64,000 bases of DNA from a bacterium (GCA_905221345.1 CAJNCW010000002.1:1-64000), one strand, 5' to 3'; positions 39,959-49,483 are shown, counted from the first letter of the stretch. The notes: generated by a model from the sequence alone, not told the origin. Numbers and translations: made by a program.

Positions 39959-40627
39959 TTATTCTTCTGTTCCAAGGAAGTTTTTCGCAACAAGAGCTGC
40001 AAGAACGCCACCAACGATTGGTGCAAGAATGAAAATCCATACTTGTTGAAGGGCCACGCCACCTACCAATACAGCAGGCGCTAAACTACGAGCTGGATTT
40101 ACTGAAAGTCCTGTGATGTTCAATCCCACAAGAATCATAGCTGTCAATGACAAACCAATGACCAGACCAGCAATCGCACCATTTCCTTTATTTGCTGAAG
40201 TTACGGTCATAATCACTAAAACAAACAAGAAAGTTGCGATGACTTCAAACAGGAAACCACCAAAGACAGTTACACCGTTTGCCAAGGCATTTTCACCAAG
40301 ACTAGCAGTTGACATGCCTGAGTTAGACAAGAGGAAGAATACTGCAGCTGATGCAAGGAAAGCCCCAACCACTTGTCCAAGGATGTAGTTTACAAGCTCA
40401 GAAGATGACAAACGTTTGTTTACAAACATAGCGATCGAAACCGCCGGGTTCAAGTGAGCGCCTGAAACAGTTCCGATTGAGAAAGCTGCTACCACAATTG
40501 CCAGACCAAAGGCAAGAGCAATTCCAAGGTGTCCAAGACCTTCAACACCATTTCCAAAAACAACAGCTCCTGTTCCGATGAACACAAGCATAAATGTACC
40601 GATTAGTTCAGCAACAAATTTTTTCAT
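39959..40627 (-). CDS. Aquaporin (AqpZ/GlpF family channel)
   Basis: This 222-residue MIP channel has six membrane segments and the two NPA motifs HLNPAVS (first half) and SVNPARS (second half). The residues after the second NPA and the short length fit a water-type (AqpZ-like) channel better than a glycerol facilitator, but the pore selectivity was not modelled. ATG at 40627 has AAAGGAG 7 bases upstream. It is transcribed alone from a TTGAAA-17-TAGACT promoter. Confidence 0.93.
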   Translation of the reverse strand: MKKFVAELIGTFMLVFIGTGAVVFGNGVEGLGHLGIALAFGLAIVVAAFSIGTVSGAHLNPAVSIAMFVNKRLSSSELVNYILGQVVGAFLASAAVFFLLSNSGMSTASLGENALANGVTVFGGFLFEVIATFLFVLVIMTVTSANKGNGAIAGLVIGLSLTAMILVGLNITGLSVNPARSLAPAVLVGGVALQQVWIFILAPIVGGVLAALVAKNFLGTEE

Positions 40628-40659
40628 GATAAGTCTCCTTTTTTTCAAAACTATGTACC

Positions 40660-40688
40660 AGTCTATCAAAAGAAGGAAAGGGTTTCAA
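40660..40688 (-). promoter_or_regulatory. Aquaporin promoter
   Basis: TTGAAA (40688-40683), a 17-base spacer and TAGACT (40665-40660) on the minus strand. Confidence 0.55.
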
Positions 40689-40738
40689 GAAAATTGACTA
40701 GAAAGTTTTTTGAAAATCATAAAATGACCAGCTAATCT

Positions 40739-41530
40739 CTAGTATTGAAAAGATTGAATAGCTTCTTTTAACTCATCTTGTAAAAAGTTTTTCTGATCAA
40801 GTTTGACATAGACTTCCAACAGACAGGATCTGAAGTTGGAAAACTTATGGAAATCATTTGCTTCTTTCAGGGGAAATTCGACTGTTTGCAACCAAGCAGT
40901 GAGGAGAGACGGTTCGATTTTCCCTCGTAAGATTGGTTCATAAAGTACTCTCGCTAACCGCCAATCTTCATCATTTGTAAAACGAATCTCAACACGTTTA
41001 AAGATTTTCCCAATGATTTCAAATGCTTCGGCTATATCTGACTTTGGAAAGCTAGGGTGGCATATAACTTCCGTCAAGAGATCAGCCCCATGCGCAAAAG
41101 CGTGAACCCAACCATACTGATGAGAGTAGCCCGTCGTCTCTTTTTCCTTTGTAAGATAGTGTAAGCCTTGATTTAGCATGGTAGCCCTGATAGGAGAAGG
41201 CAACTGCTGGTAATAAAGTGATTCCTTAGTACCATCGCAGGACAGTAGATTGGCATAAATAAGTGTCCTAAAAGAACGTTTAAGAGCTGAAACTCCTCTA
41301 CTATCAATCTCTTTGTATAGACCTTCATCAGAGGAGACCTCTTCTGAGATAAACTGAAACTGCTCAAGGGAAAACAACTCTTCTTGAATCGCTCTAGCCA
41401 AACTCGTAAAAACAAGTTCGTCTCGAATTTCTGGAGAGGGATCTCCTAAATGCTCAAGCAACCACTGGATTTCTTCTCGGCTATAGCTTGGTTTTTCTTC
41501 TATCACTTTTCTTTGTAATTCTTGATACAT
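40739..41530 (-). CDS. DUF2785 family protein
   Basis: This 263-residue soluble, mostly helical protein matches DUF2785. Conserved segments include WLLEHLGDPSPEIRDEL (24-40), the GWVHAFAHGADLL stretch (about 141-153) and the ARVLYEPIL motif. The function is unknown. It lies between the aquaporin gene and a two-TM protein, with no clear operon structure. Confidence 0.75.
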   Translation of the reverse strand: MYQELQRKVIEEKPSYSREEIQWLLEHLGDPSPEIRDELVFTSLARAIQEELFSLEQFQFISEEVSSDEGLYKEIDSRGVSALKRSFRTLIYANLLSCDGTKESLYYQQLPSPIRATMLNQGLHYLTKEKETTGYSHQYGWVHAFAHGADLLTEVICHPSFPKSDIAEAFEIIGKIFKRVEIRFTNDEDWRLARVLYEPILRGKIEPSLLTAWLQTVEFPLKEANDFHKFSNFRSCLLEVYVKLDQKNFLQDELKEAIQSFQY

Positions 41531-41587
41531 CCCTAGTACCTCTGGATTTCTATTAGCTTATCAAAAAGCCATCCTTAGATGACTTTC

Positions 41588-42370
41588 TTATTCTTTTTTA
41601 GATGGCGTTTTTCCTGCAGCAATCGCATCTGCTTCTGTCATCTCAACAACGTTAGTTTTATTAGTTTTTGAAGGCATTCTATCCTTACTATACCAATAAA
41701 CTTTTGATTCCCCATGGTTTGCAACATAGACAATTCTATCTTGCTGTTGGGCTTTGGTTTCAGCTTCACGTGCAATTCTTTTCTCTTCTTCTTTTTGAGA
41801 AATTGATGATTCGACTGCACCTATCCTATCAAGCAACTCTGTCTTTTTATTATTATTTTCAATCTGATTAACAGTTTCTTTAGCAGACTTCACTTGACTC
41901 GCATCTTGACTGTCTTCCAATTGTTTGACTAAGGTTTCACCTTTTTCTTGCAACTCATTTGCAGCCTTTTCTTTATCAATTCTCTCTTCTTCTGCTTTTT
42001 CTTTAGCTTTTTTCTCTTCTTCGACTCGTTTTGCTTCCTCTATACTAGATGAAGCATCCGTGGTTGAAGTTGCCGAAGTAGTAGATGTCGTAGTCTGCTT
42101 AGTTTCTGATTGAGAAGATGAAATTTTCTTTGTGACTGTTGGGGTTTGAAGAGCAACCGCAACAAAACTGACAATGAAAAGCCCTATCATTAGATTTCTT
42201 TTTCGAATATCTGGCGATTTCTTTACAAAATACCAAATACCAACTCCGCTCAAAACAAGATAGAGAGTAGGCAAAGCAATCAATAAAATGATGCCCAACA
42301 AGACTAGGCCTATTTTGATAAAGAGCATTCTTTGGGGATCTTGCTCTAGCCATTCTTTGATTCTATTCAT
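41588..42370 (-). CDS. Two-TM protein with long coiled coil and nuclease-like C-terminal motif
   Basis: This 260-residue protein has two membrane helices (about 15-45 and 57-75), a Ser/Thr-rich linker (about 80-110) and a highly charged Glu/Lys coiled coil (about 110-205). The last 45 residues (VYVANHGESKVYW...TEADAIAAGKTPSKK) resemble the small zinc motif found at the end of streptococcal surface or nuclease proteins (Y-x-C-x-M...A...G-x-x-P-C). Here both Cys positions are replaced, so zinc binding is unlikely. ATG is preceded by AGGAGAA. The gene lies 28 bases downstream of pepF. The function is unknown. Confidence 0.6.
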   Translation of the reverse strand: MNRIKEWLEQDPQRMLFIKIGLVLLGIILLIALPTLYLVLSGVGIWYFVKKSPDIRKRNLMIGLFIVSFVAVALQTPTVTKKISSSQSETKQTTTSTTSATSTTDASSSIEEAKRVEEEKKAKEKAEEERIDKEKAANELQEKGETLVKQLEDSQDASQVKSAKETVNQIENNNKKTELLDRIGAVESSISQKEEEKRIAREAETKAQQQDRIVYVANHGESKVYWYSKDRMPSKTNKTNVVEMTEADAIAAGKTPSKKE

Positions 42371-42398
42371 ATTATTCTCCTAAAACTCTGTCCAATCT

Positions 42399-44195
42399 TT
42401 ACTCTCCCAACTCAGCACTGTAGGCGATAATCTGGTCAACTGTGTCTGACAAGAATTGGATAGTATCACGAAGTGGTTTGTCTGTTGAGATATCCGCTCC
42501 GATAATCATAGCTGATTCAAGTGGAGTTTTGCTGCCACCTGACTTAAGGAGCTCGAGCCAGTCTTCAGCTCCAGTTTCTGAATGTTTCAGATGAAGGTAA
42601 CCCGCAGTCGAGATCACTAGACCGGCTGAGTAGGTGTAACTATACAAGCCCATGTAATAGTGAGCCTGACGCATCCAAGTCAGTGCCGCATCATCGTCGA
42701 TTTCAATGGCATCTCCCCAGAAATCCGTCAGAACCTCCTTCATAATGCTGTTAAGTTTGCTTGCTCCAAAGGTCTCCCCTTCTTCAATCAGTGTATAAAC
42801 CTTACGTTGGAAGGCTGCTTCCAAGAGGTGGGTGATGAAATTATGGAAGTAGGTATCTGTCAAGCGATGAGCAAGAGCGAAACGTTTTTGACGTGGGTCG
42901 TCAGATTGGTGCTCCAAGTAATCACTGAGAAGCAATTCATTGAAGGTTGATGGCGCTTCAACATAGTAGGTCGACATGTGGGCGTTGAAGTAACTTTGGT
43001 GATTATCTGAAAAGATAAATTGACCAGAATGCCCGATTTCATGAATCAAGGTATAGACATCGCTCAAACGGCCTGTCCAGCTCATGAGGACATAAGGGTG
43101 CACGCGATACGGATCCGCCGCATACCCACCAGAATCCTTGCCACTATTAGCAGCAAAGTCCACCCAGCGCTCTTCTTGATAGCGAGCAACTTCCTGACAA
43201 TATTCTTGTCCCAAAGGTTCTACTGACTTCATGACCAAATCATAGGCATCGTCAATGCTTACTTCAGGATTCAGCGCGCTGTCCAAGTCCAATTTCCAGT
43301 CTGCAAAGGTCATCTTTTCAAGACCATTAACCTTGGCAACATGCTTGAGGTATCTCTGAGCAACTGGCGCAAAATCCTTCATGATGAGGTCAATCTGGCG
43401 GTCAAACATGGCACGGTCAACTTCTTGTTCAGCCAAAAGATAGTCGAATACTGAGTCATAACCTTTCATATCTGCCAACAATTTCTCAGACTTGACCTGA
43501 GCTAGATAGGCTGCTGCAGCTGTATTTTGGTGCTTACGAAGGCCTTCTGAGAAGGAACGGAAAGATTTCTCACGAACCTCAGCGTCCTCGTGGTTTTGGT
43601 AGAAATTTTCATAGGTCACAAAGCTATTTTTGTAGGTCTTGCCATGGGCTTCAAAGTCAGCCATTTCAAAGTCCCCAGCTCGCATCTTAGTGTAAATGTC
43701 CTGTGGGCTGTAGAAAACTTCACCAAGATTAGTCAAAGCCTTTTCCACATCCGCCCCTAGATAGTGGGCTTTTTTGATTTTAGCCTGACGAATGGCTGCC
43801 GTCAAGTGAGGCAATTCACCCAAACGGTCCAAGACTTCCTCATCTGCTGCCACCAAGGCGTCGTCAAAGAAGGTCAAGGCTACGCTGGCATCTGTTTCAA
43901 ATTCCATCCCAGCTTGGGCAATATTAGCAAAATCTTCATTGCTATAGTCTGTCGTCTGAGGCATAAAGGCATAATTGCCGATATGGCTCATCTGGATGTA
44001 GATTTGTTCCAATTCCGCAAAGGCCTTCTCGAAATCCTCAAAAGTATGAAGATTATCCTTGTAATCACGGCTAAATTGGTTGATGTCTTCGCGAGCTTTC
44101 TCAATTGCACGCAAGAAATCCTCACGGTCTTGGTATAGGGCAGTTAAGTCCCAAAGTTCCTTCTCTGGAAATTCTGAACGGTGTTTTTGTTCCAT
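42399..44195 (-). CDS. pepF: Oligoendopeptidase F
   Basis: This 598-residue M3 zinc metallopeptidase cleaves oligopeptides in the cytoplasm. The zinc motif HEIGHS (about 390) and the downstream EAPSTFNE segment carrying the third ligand are present, and the length is normal. The ribosome site AGGAAGAAAA precedes ATG. It follows rsmE by 10 bases, so the minus-strand unit is prmA-rsmE-pepF. Confidence 0.94.
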   Translation of the reverse strand: MEQKHRSEFPEKELWDLTALYQDREDFLRAIEKAREDINQFSRDYKDNLHTFEDFEKAFAELEQIYIQMSHIGNYAFMPQTTDYSNEDFANIAQAGMEFETDASVALTFFDDALVAADEEVLDRLGELPHLTAAIRQAKIKKAHYLGADVEKALTNLGEVFYSPQDIYTKMRAGDFEMADFEAHGKTYKNSFVTYENFYQNHEDAEVREKSFRSFSEGLRKHQNTAAAAYLAQVKSEKLLADMKGYDSVFDYLLAEQEVDRAMFDRQIDLIMKDFAPVAQRYLKHVAKVNGLEKMTFADWKLDLDSALNPEVSIDDAYDLVMKSVEPLGQEYCQEVARYQEERWVDFAANSGKDSGGYAADPYRVHPYVLMSWTGRLSDVYTLIHEIGHSGQFIFSDNHQSYFNAHMSTYYVEAPSTFNELLLSDYLEHQSDDPRQKRFALAHRLTDTYFHNFITHLLEAAFQRKVYTLIEEGETFGASKLNSIMKEVLTDFWGDAIEIDDDAALTWMRQAHYYMGLYSYTYSAGLVISTAGYLHLKHSETGAEDWLELLKSGGSKTPLESAMIIGADISTDKPLRDTIQFLSDTVDQIIAYSAELGE

Positions 44196-44205
44196 TTTCT
44201 TCCTC

Positions 44206-44949
44206 TTATTTCTCTAATTCTACTAAAACACTAAGGGCTGATAAGGCGTAAAGTGGGGCTGTTTCTGCTCGCAAGATGCGAGGGCCAAGCCCTGCCAAGA
44301 CGGCTCCTTTAGCTTCAAAACTCTCAATTTCTGCAGGTGAAAGACCACCTTCTGGACCAAAGATAAAGAGCAATTTGGCTCCTTTTTCAAGGTCACTAAC
44401 TGCTTGTAAAAGAGCAGCTGTTTCTCCTTCTTTAGCCGACTCTTCGTAGGCCACTACGATAGAGTCAAACTGGTCTAGCTGGGCTAGAAAATCTGCTTTT
44501 TTCTCGAAAAGTTTGATACTTGGGACCAGATTACGCTTGCTTTGTTCTGCTGCTCCAAGGGCGATTTTTTCTAGTTTTTCAACCTTTTTACCCAATTTCT
44601 TGCCGTCCCACTTGGCAACGGACCAGTCGGCAGGGAAAGCCCAAATCTGACTGGCTCCCAGTTCCGTCACTTTTTGAGTGATAAACTCGAGCTTGTCTCC
44701 CTTGGGAAAGCCTGATGCTATGGTCACTTGGACTGGCAGTTCCACATTGTCAGCTAATTCTTCGACCAACTCAAACTGACGATTTTCCACATCCAGCACG
44801 CGTGCCAAGAGCTTAATGCCATCATCAAAGACTAAGGTCACCTCATCATCTTCTTTCAGGCGCATGACCTGAAACATGTGCTTGCTGGTTTCCTTGTCCT
44901 CAATGGTGACAGGCGAGACCGCCAATCCTTTGACAAAATACTGCTGCAT
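44206..44949 (-). CDS. rsmE: 16S rRNA m3U1498 methyltransferase RsmE
   Basis: This 247-residue SPOUT methyltransferase has an N-terminal PUA-like domain and a C-terminal SAM-binding trefoil knot with FIFGPEGGLSPAE and LGPRILRAETAP. ATG at 44949 has GGAGG 5 bases upstream; an earlier in-frame ATG at 44961 overlaps prmA and has no ribosome site. It is coupled to prmA, a common Firmicute pairing of ribosome modification genes. Confidence 0.95.
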   Translation of the reverse strand: MQQYFVKGLAVSPVTIEDKETSKHMFQVMRLKEDDEVTLVFDDGIKLLARVLDVENRQFELVEELADNVELPVQVTIASGFPKGDKLEFITQKVTELGASQIWAFPADWSVAKWDGKKLGKKVEKLEKIALGAAEQSKRNLVPSIKLFEKKADFLAQLDQFDSIVVAYEESAKEGETAALLQAVSDLEKGAKLLFIFGPEGGLSPAEIESFEAKGAVLAGLGPRILRAETAPLYALSALSVLVELEK

Positions 44950-44950
44950 G

Positions 44951-45901
44951 CTAGCCTCCAATCACACCTGAAATATCCTTGGTCTTCTTAAAGACGCAGG
45001 CATTCCATTCCCCTTGAATCATGTGGGTTTCAAGGAAAAATCCAGCTGACTCAGCCGACTCGCGCACCATGTCCCACTTGTCCTTGATAATGCCACTCAT
45101 GATGAGGTAGCCTTCATCCTTGACCAGGCGATAAGCATCCACTGTCAGGTGAATGAGAATATCCGCCAAGATATTAGCCACAATCACGTCTGCCTCAATC
45201 TCAACCCCCTTAAGCAAATCACCTGTCGCTACATGGATATTTTCCATGCCAAGGTTGAGCTCAATATTTTCCTGAGCCACCCGAACCGCCACATCATCCA
45301 GGTCGTAAGCGAAAATTTCCTTGGCACCAAGAAGCGAGCTGGCAATGGAGAGAACACCTGATCCAGTTCCCACATCCAGCACCGTTTCACCACCACGAAG
45401 AACCTGCTCCAAGGCAAAAAGGCTCATCTTGGTCGTCGGATGCGTTCCTGTACCAAAGGCCATTCCAGGATCCAACTTGATAATCTTTTCTCCCGCAGTC
45501 GCCTCGTAGTCTGTCCACGACGGCACGATGGTCAAGTCATGAGTGATGCGAGCTGGTTCATAATATTTCTTCCAGTTGTCTGCCCAGTCTTCCTCAGCCA
45601 AGTCAGTCGTGCCCATCTTGACCTCTCCCAGATCCATAAAATCTGTTAATTCTGCCAGACGCGCCTGCAAATCTGCCTCAACTACTGCCACATCAACCGT
45701 TTCAGGGTAGTAGGCTGTCACTACGATTTCTTCTTGTTGCTCAACCTCTGGGAAGATCTCACCAAAACGATCCACATTCCCTACATAGTCCATGCTGTCT
45801 TCAATCGCAACACCCTGCGCTCCCAACTCAATCAAGAGATTGGAGACCAGCTCCTCTCCCTCACGCTTAACTGTAACTTTTAACTCTTGCCATGTTTCCA
45901 T
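44951..45901 (-). CDS. prmA: Ribosomal protein L11 methyltransferase PrmA
   Basis: The 316-residue PrmA trimethylates ribosomal protein L11. It has the N-terminal L11-binding domain, then the SAM motif [14 protein letters not shown] and the NPPY-like motif VANILADIL. The start codon ATG is followed closely by rsmE. It lies 10 bases after the GIY-YIG gene, which seems to have been inserted between prmA and the upstream Nudix gene. Confidence 0.95.
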   Translation of the reverse strand: METWQELKVTVKREGEELVSNLLIELGAQGVAIEDSMDYVGNVDRFGEIFPEVEQQEEIVVTAYYPETVDVAVVEADLQARLAELTDFMDLGEVKMGTTDLAEEDWADNWKKYYEPARITHDLTIVPSWTDYEATAGEKIIKLDPGMAFGTGTHPTTKMSLFALEQVLRGGETVLDVGTGSGVLSIASSLLGAKEIFAYDLDDVAVRVAQENIELNLGMENIHVATGDLLKGVEIEADVIVANILADILIHLTVDAYRLVKDEGYLIMSGIIKDKWDMVRESAESAGFFLETHMIQGEWNACVFKKTKDISGVIGG

Positions 45902-45911
45902 CCCATTCTCC

Positions 45912-46811
45912 TTAACGATCCATTATTTCTTCTAATTCTTTCAATGTTTTACCATCCTTGTCCTTCCAGTCAGTTCGTCCATTCGTATGCATCCCTAATA
46001 TGAAAGCAGCGGCATAGGATGGACTAGAAAATAATTGTTTTTCTTGTAAAATACCATCTTTAATGACATCTGTTTCTATTAACTCTTTACGTAGTTCACG
46101 AAGACTAGTTCGCAATCCTGGTGAATCAGCCATCTCAACATGACTCCCTTCCAAAACAACAAAACCTTCAGTAGTACGTTCACAGGTTGCTTCTATTAGG
46201 TTGTTAGATTTCTTGATTTTTCGCTTTAAATACAGATAAGTCGAGGAAGAGTCAGATAAATTCTGTCCTGTCTTCTTTGTCATAGGAACGAACACTCGAT
46301 ATCCTAAGGTTCCTACAATCATCAAGGTGTTTTCAACAACCTCGTCCAACTCTGATTGCTTCTCTTCCGTTACATTCCCAGAGTTCGGCTCATTCCCGTT
46401 TTTTACAATATATCGGCCAGATTCTTTCGCTAGCTGGGTAAATTTATTTTCTAGGTAACTAATTTCTGTGGGACCAAAGGAATTATTCTGCGTTGTCAAA
46501 ATAATGACATCATTAAAATAATCTGCGTGATTATCACGAGTATGTTCTTGCACACGAAAAAGGACTCCCTCTCCATTCTTGCGATTCGTTGCCTGCCCGA
46601 TGTAGGTAACATCCTTTTGCTTATCCTCATCACGTCCAAATAGAAAATAAATCCCACTTTGTTTCATTTCGTCACGAGATTTTAAATCAGCCAATTGAAT
46701 TCGAGGAATTTTATAAATCACCCCTGTCCAATTTGACAAAGTACATTTTATTTTCCCAGTAACTTCTCCATCCATGAGAAACATATTGATATTCTTACTA
46801 CGATTTGACAT
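45912..46811 (-). CDS. GIY-YIG nuclease family protein with DUF4357-like C-terminus
   Basis: This 299-residue protein has a GIY-YIG fold: SGIYFLFG (about 52-59) and VTYIGQA (about 68-74), followed by an Arg-containing helix region and Glu (YLENKF). The C-terminal part ([14 protein letters not shown]...[16 protein letters not shown]) matches DUF4357, which is often linked to such nucleases. No partner methyltransferase or toxin-like gene is adjacent. Its AT-richer composition and position in a housekeeping unit suggest an accessory gene. The cellular role is unknown. Confidence 0.75.
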   Translation of the reverse strand: MSNRSKNINMFLMDGEVTGKIKCTLSNWTGVIYKIPRIQLADLKSRDEMKQSGIYFLFGRDEDKQKDVTYIGQATNRKNGEGVLFRVQEHTRDNHADYFNDVIILTTQNNSFGPTEISYLENKFTQLAKESGRYIVKNGNEPNSGNVTEEKQSELDEVVENTLMIVGTLGYRVFVPMTKKTGQNLSDSSSTYLYLKRKIKKSNNLIEATCERTTEGFVVLEGSHVEMADSPGLRTSLRELRKELIETDVIKDGILQEKQLFSSPSYAAAFILGMHTNGRTDWKDKDGKTLKELEEIMDR

Positions 46812-47240
46812 TTACCTAACTTCCTCCAAATAATCCCTCACTCTATCCTGCAATTGGGGTACAACCTTATCTGAGCCAAGAAATTCCTCAATGCCCATCA
46901 GTTTGTAGCCCTGCCCTTCATCTCCAAAGGTGATACTGTCAAACTGTTCTTGACTTAGCTGACCAACCATAAAGACAGAGTGCCGACCTTCATAGAGCAT
47001 ACTTGGGTACACCTTACTCCAGAGCAGGCAATCTTCAGTCAGATGAATCCCTAGTTCTTCATAAACTTCACGCGCCACGCACTCAAAAGGACTTTCATCC
47101 CCTTCACGGCCACCACCCGGTAACTCCCACATATTAGGATAGGGAATGTTTGACTTATCATCCCGCAAGATAGTTAAAATTCTATCGTCACAAAAGAGGG
47201 CAATCTTGCAGCCTGTAAAATAAGAAATTTCTATTCCCAT
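46812..47240 (-). CDS. Nudix hydrolase
   Basis: This 142-residue Nudix protein has a canonical box: GGGREGDESPFECVA followed by REVYEELGI (about 41-64), with all metal-binding Glu residues. The substrate is probably a nucleotide or nucleotide sugar but cannot be assigned. It starts 9 bases after the DUF3013 gene and its stop is adjacent to the GIY-YIG start, so they are read together. Confidence 0.9.
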   Translation of the reverse strand: MGIEISYFTGCKIALFCDDRILTILRDDKSNIPYPNMWELPGGGREGDESPFECVAREVYEELGIHLTEDCLLWSKVYPSMLYEGRHSVFMVGQLSQEQFDSITFGDEGQGYKLMGIEEFLGSDKVVPQLQDRVRDYLEEVR

Positions 47241-47249
47241 ATTAGACTC

Positions 47250-47720
47250 CTAATATCTCGGATAAGGATAAAACTCTCCCTCTTCCAAGCCAACTTTTCC
47301 TTCTTCAAAGACTTCTTGGTTCCATTCCATGACAAATTCTTCTGCTTCTGGATCTTCTAAAAAGTCCATGAGGGCATCTAGCCCAACCTCGGCAGTATCT
47401 TTGAGGAAAAGGGCAAAATAAGCTAAAAATTCACGAGAAAATCCTTTTTTAGGCAGGTAAGGGATGACTGTTAAATAGTCTTCTGCGTTAACCGTTGACT
47501 TTGCAGGATTGTAGAAAAGGACTGCTTCTTCAAAGAGGATATCGTCTGATGACACCTCTCCGTCCTCATCCACCATCTCCACACCGGCAGCATTTTGTGC
47601 CTCTAGTAGAAAACTCACTTCTACCGCATGGTTGCGCTTGTCCCAACTAATCTCAAAGTCAAAGGGAAAGTTCTTCTCCAACTCTTCCTCTAAAACATCT
47701 AAAAATCCGTATGTTGCCAT
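47250..47720 (-). CDS. DUF3013 family protein
   Basis: This 156-residue acidic protein matches the DUF3013 family found in streptococci and lactococci (N-terminal YGFLDVLEEELE, central LPYLPKKGFSREFLAYFALF-like stretch, C-terminal EEGEFYPYPRY). It has no membrane segment or known function. It heads the minus-strand unit with the Nudix and GIY-YIG genes and is divergent from rarA. Confidence 0.8.
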   Translation of the reverse strand: MATYGFLDVLEEELEKNFPFDFEISWDKRNHAVEVSFLLEAQNAAGVEMVDEDGEVSSDDILFEEAVLFYNPAKSTVNAEDYLTVIPYLPKKGFSREFLAYFALFLKDTAEVGLDALMDFLEDPEAEEFVMEWNQEVFEEGKVGLEEGEFYPYPRY

Positions 47721-47770
47721 TTTGTCCTCTTTCTATGCGACTCTTTAATCGCCCCGATTGCTCGGAAATA

Positions 47771-47779
47771 TGCTAAAAT
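47771..47779 (+). promoter_or_regulatory. Extended -10 promoter of rarA
   Basis: TGCTAAAAT lies about 57 bases before the rarA start, with no matching -35. Confidence 0.45.
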
Positions 47780-47835
47780 AGATACTACCATCTTACCACA
47801 TATACATCAGAAAATCCATGTTAGAAAGGACTGCT

Positions 47836-49107
47836 ATGCCAGACAATCTCGCGCTTCGCATGCGCCCAAAAACCATTGACCAGGTCATCGGTCAGGAGCA
47901 TCTAGTCGGACCTGGAAAAATTATCCGTCGCATGGTGGAAGCCAATCGTCTGTCCTCCATGATTCTCTACGGACCTCCAGGAATCGGAAAGACCAGTATC
48001 GCCTCAGCCATCGCTGGAACGACCAAGTATGCCTTTCGAACCTTTAATGCGACAGTCGATAGTAAGAAGCGACTGCAAGAAATCGCTGAAGAGGCTAAAT
48101 TCTCTGGCGGACTAGTTCTGCTACTGGACGAGATTCACCGTCTTGACAAGACCAAGCAAGACTTTCTCCTGCCACTCTTAGAAAGTGGTCTGGTCATCAT
48201 GATTGGGGCGACGACTGAAAATCCTTTCTTTTCTGTCACTCCAGCCATTCGTAGCCGTGTTCAGATTTTTGAGTTAGAACCCTTGTCCAATCAAGATGTC
48301 AAAGGAGCGATTCAGATCGCTCTAAGTAACCCTGAACGTGGTTTTGATTTCCCAGTTGAGCTAGATGAGGATGCACTGGATTTCATCGCGACCTCTACAA
48401 ATGGAGACCTGCGTTCTGCCTTTAACTCGCTGGATCTGGCTGTTCTCTCTACTCCCGAGAATGATAAGGGCATCCGCCATATCACGCTGGATATCATGGA
48501 AAACAGCCTTCAGCGGAGCTATATTACTATGGACAAGGATGGGGACGGTCACTACGATGTCCTCTCAGCCCTGCAAAAGTCTATCCGTGGCTCGGATGTC
48601 GATGCCAGTCTCCACTATGCTGCCCGCTTGATTGAGGCTGGGGATCTTCCTAGTCTCGCTCGTCGTTTGACCGTTATCGCTTATGAAGATATCGGTTTGG
48701 CCAATCCTGAAGCTCAGATCCATACTGTAACTGCTCTAGATGCTGCTCAAAAGATTGGCTTCCCAGAAGCTCGCATTCTCATTGCCAATGTCGTGATTGA
48801 TTTGGCACTGTCACCCAAGTCCAACTCAGCCTACGTCGCTATGGACAAGGCTCTTGCTGACCTCAAAACATCAGGTCATATCCCCATTCCTCGACACCTG
48901 CGTGATGGTCATTACAGTGGAAGCAAGGAACTGGGCAACGCCCAAAACTATCTTTATCCTCATAACTATCCTGGAAACTGGGTCAAACAAGACTATTTGC
49001 CAGAAAAAATTAAAGACCAGCACTACTTCACTCCAGAAGATACTGGCAAGTACGAACGGGCCTTAGCGCAACGCAAGGAAACCATTGATAAATTACGAAA
49101 CTTGTGA
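47836..49107 (+). CDS. rarA: Replication-associated recombination protein RarA (MgsA)
   Basis: This 423-residue AAA+ ATPase acts at stalled forks. Walker A GPPGIGKTS, Walker B LLLDEIHRLDK, the sensor-1 region GATTENPFF and the RarA C-terminal tetramerisation domain (YEDIGLANPEA, ALDAAQKIGFPEA) are visible. ATG at 47836 has AAAGGA upstream; an earlier ATG at 47818 overlaps the leader. It is followed by the 6S RNA gene. Confidence 0.95.
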   Translation: MPDNLALRMRPKTIDQVIGQEHLVGPGKIIRRMVEANRLSSMILYGPPGIGKTSIASAIAGTTKYAFRTFNATVDSKKRLQEIAEEAKFSGGLVLLLDEIHRLDKTKQDFLLPLLESGLVIMIGATTENPFFSVTPAIRSRVQIFELEPLSNQDVKGAIQIALSNPERGFDFPVELDEDALDFIATSTNGDLRSAFNSLDLAVLSTPENDKGIRHITLDIMENSLQRSYITMDKDGDGHYDVLSALQKSIRGSDVDASLHYAARLIEAGDLPSLARRLTVIAYEDIGLANPEAQIHTVTALDAAQKIGFPEARILIANVVIDLALSPKSNSAYVAMDKALADLKTSGHIPIPRHLRDGHYSGSKELGNAQNYLYPHNYPGNWVKQDYLPEKIKDQHYFTPEDTGKYERALAQRKETIDKLRNL

Positions 49108-49136
49108 AATCCTTTTCAAAAAATTGTATTTTCCTC

Positions 49137-49164
49137 TTGATTTTTTTTGAAAAAGTGGTATCAT
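49137..49164 (+). promoter_or_regulatory. 6S RNA promoter
   Basis: TTGATT (49137-49142), a 16-base spacer and TGGTATCAT with extended -10 (49156-49164). Transcription would start near 49171. Confidence 0.7.
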
Positions 49165-49170
49165 ATAAAC

Positions 49171-49366
49171 ATAGAAACGCTGTGGTGTACGACTTCACAC
49201 TTAAGTGTTGACCGACTATTTTTTGTATTATTAGGGAAACAAAAGTCTTCTAACAGCATGTAGGCCGTCTCACACGGAAACAGCTTCAGTTAGAGCGAGT
49301 TGCCCACCTGCTTAATTGCGCGGGTTCAATACAAACCGTGAAGTTTCGGCACCAATACAGCTTTTT
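49171..49366 (+). ncRNA. ssrS: 6S RNA
   Basis: A non-coding stretch of about 196 bases folds into one long interrupted hairpin. 5' GCTGT-GGTG-TACG-ACTTCAC pairs with 3' GTGAAGT-TTCG-GCACC-ACAGC, with a central bubble. This is the architecture of 6S RNA, which mimics an open promoter and binds sigma-A RNA polymerase. The 3' half has the GCACCTGC...GCGGGTTCAATAC-type region seen in Firmicute 6S RNAs. It ends with CTTTTTCTTT and is followed directly by tRNA-Lys. The assignment rests on structure and recalled family features, not on a covariance search. Confidence 0.82.
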
Positions 49367-49370
49367 CTTT

Positions 49371-49443
49371 GCCTCCTTAGCTCAGTTGGTAGAGCAGTAG
49401 ACTCTTAATCTATGGGTCGCAGGTTCGAGCCCTGCAGGGGGCA
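49371..49443 (+). tRNA. tRNA-Lys (CUU anticodon)
   Basis: This 73-base cloverleaf has the acceptor GCCTCCT/AGGGGGC, D arm GCTC-AGTTGGTA-GAGC, anticodon stem GTAGA/TCTAT with loop CTCTTAA (anticodon CTT, reading AAG), and T arm GCAGG-TTCGAGC-CCTGC. The discriminator is A and the CCA is not encoded. It probably shares the 6S transcript. Confidence 0.93.
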
Positions 49444-49458
49444 TCTAAACAACAGGAA

Positions 49459-49483
49459 AAAGCCTTGGTTTCAAGGCTTTTTT
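49459..49483 (+). terminator. Terminator after 6S RNA and tRNA-Lys
   Basis: AAAGCCTTG-gttt-CAAGGCTTT stem-loop followed by TTT. It ends the 6S RNA/tRNA transcript. Confidence 0.85.
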
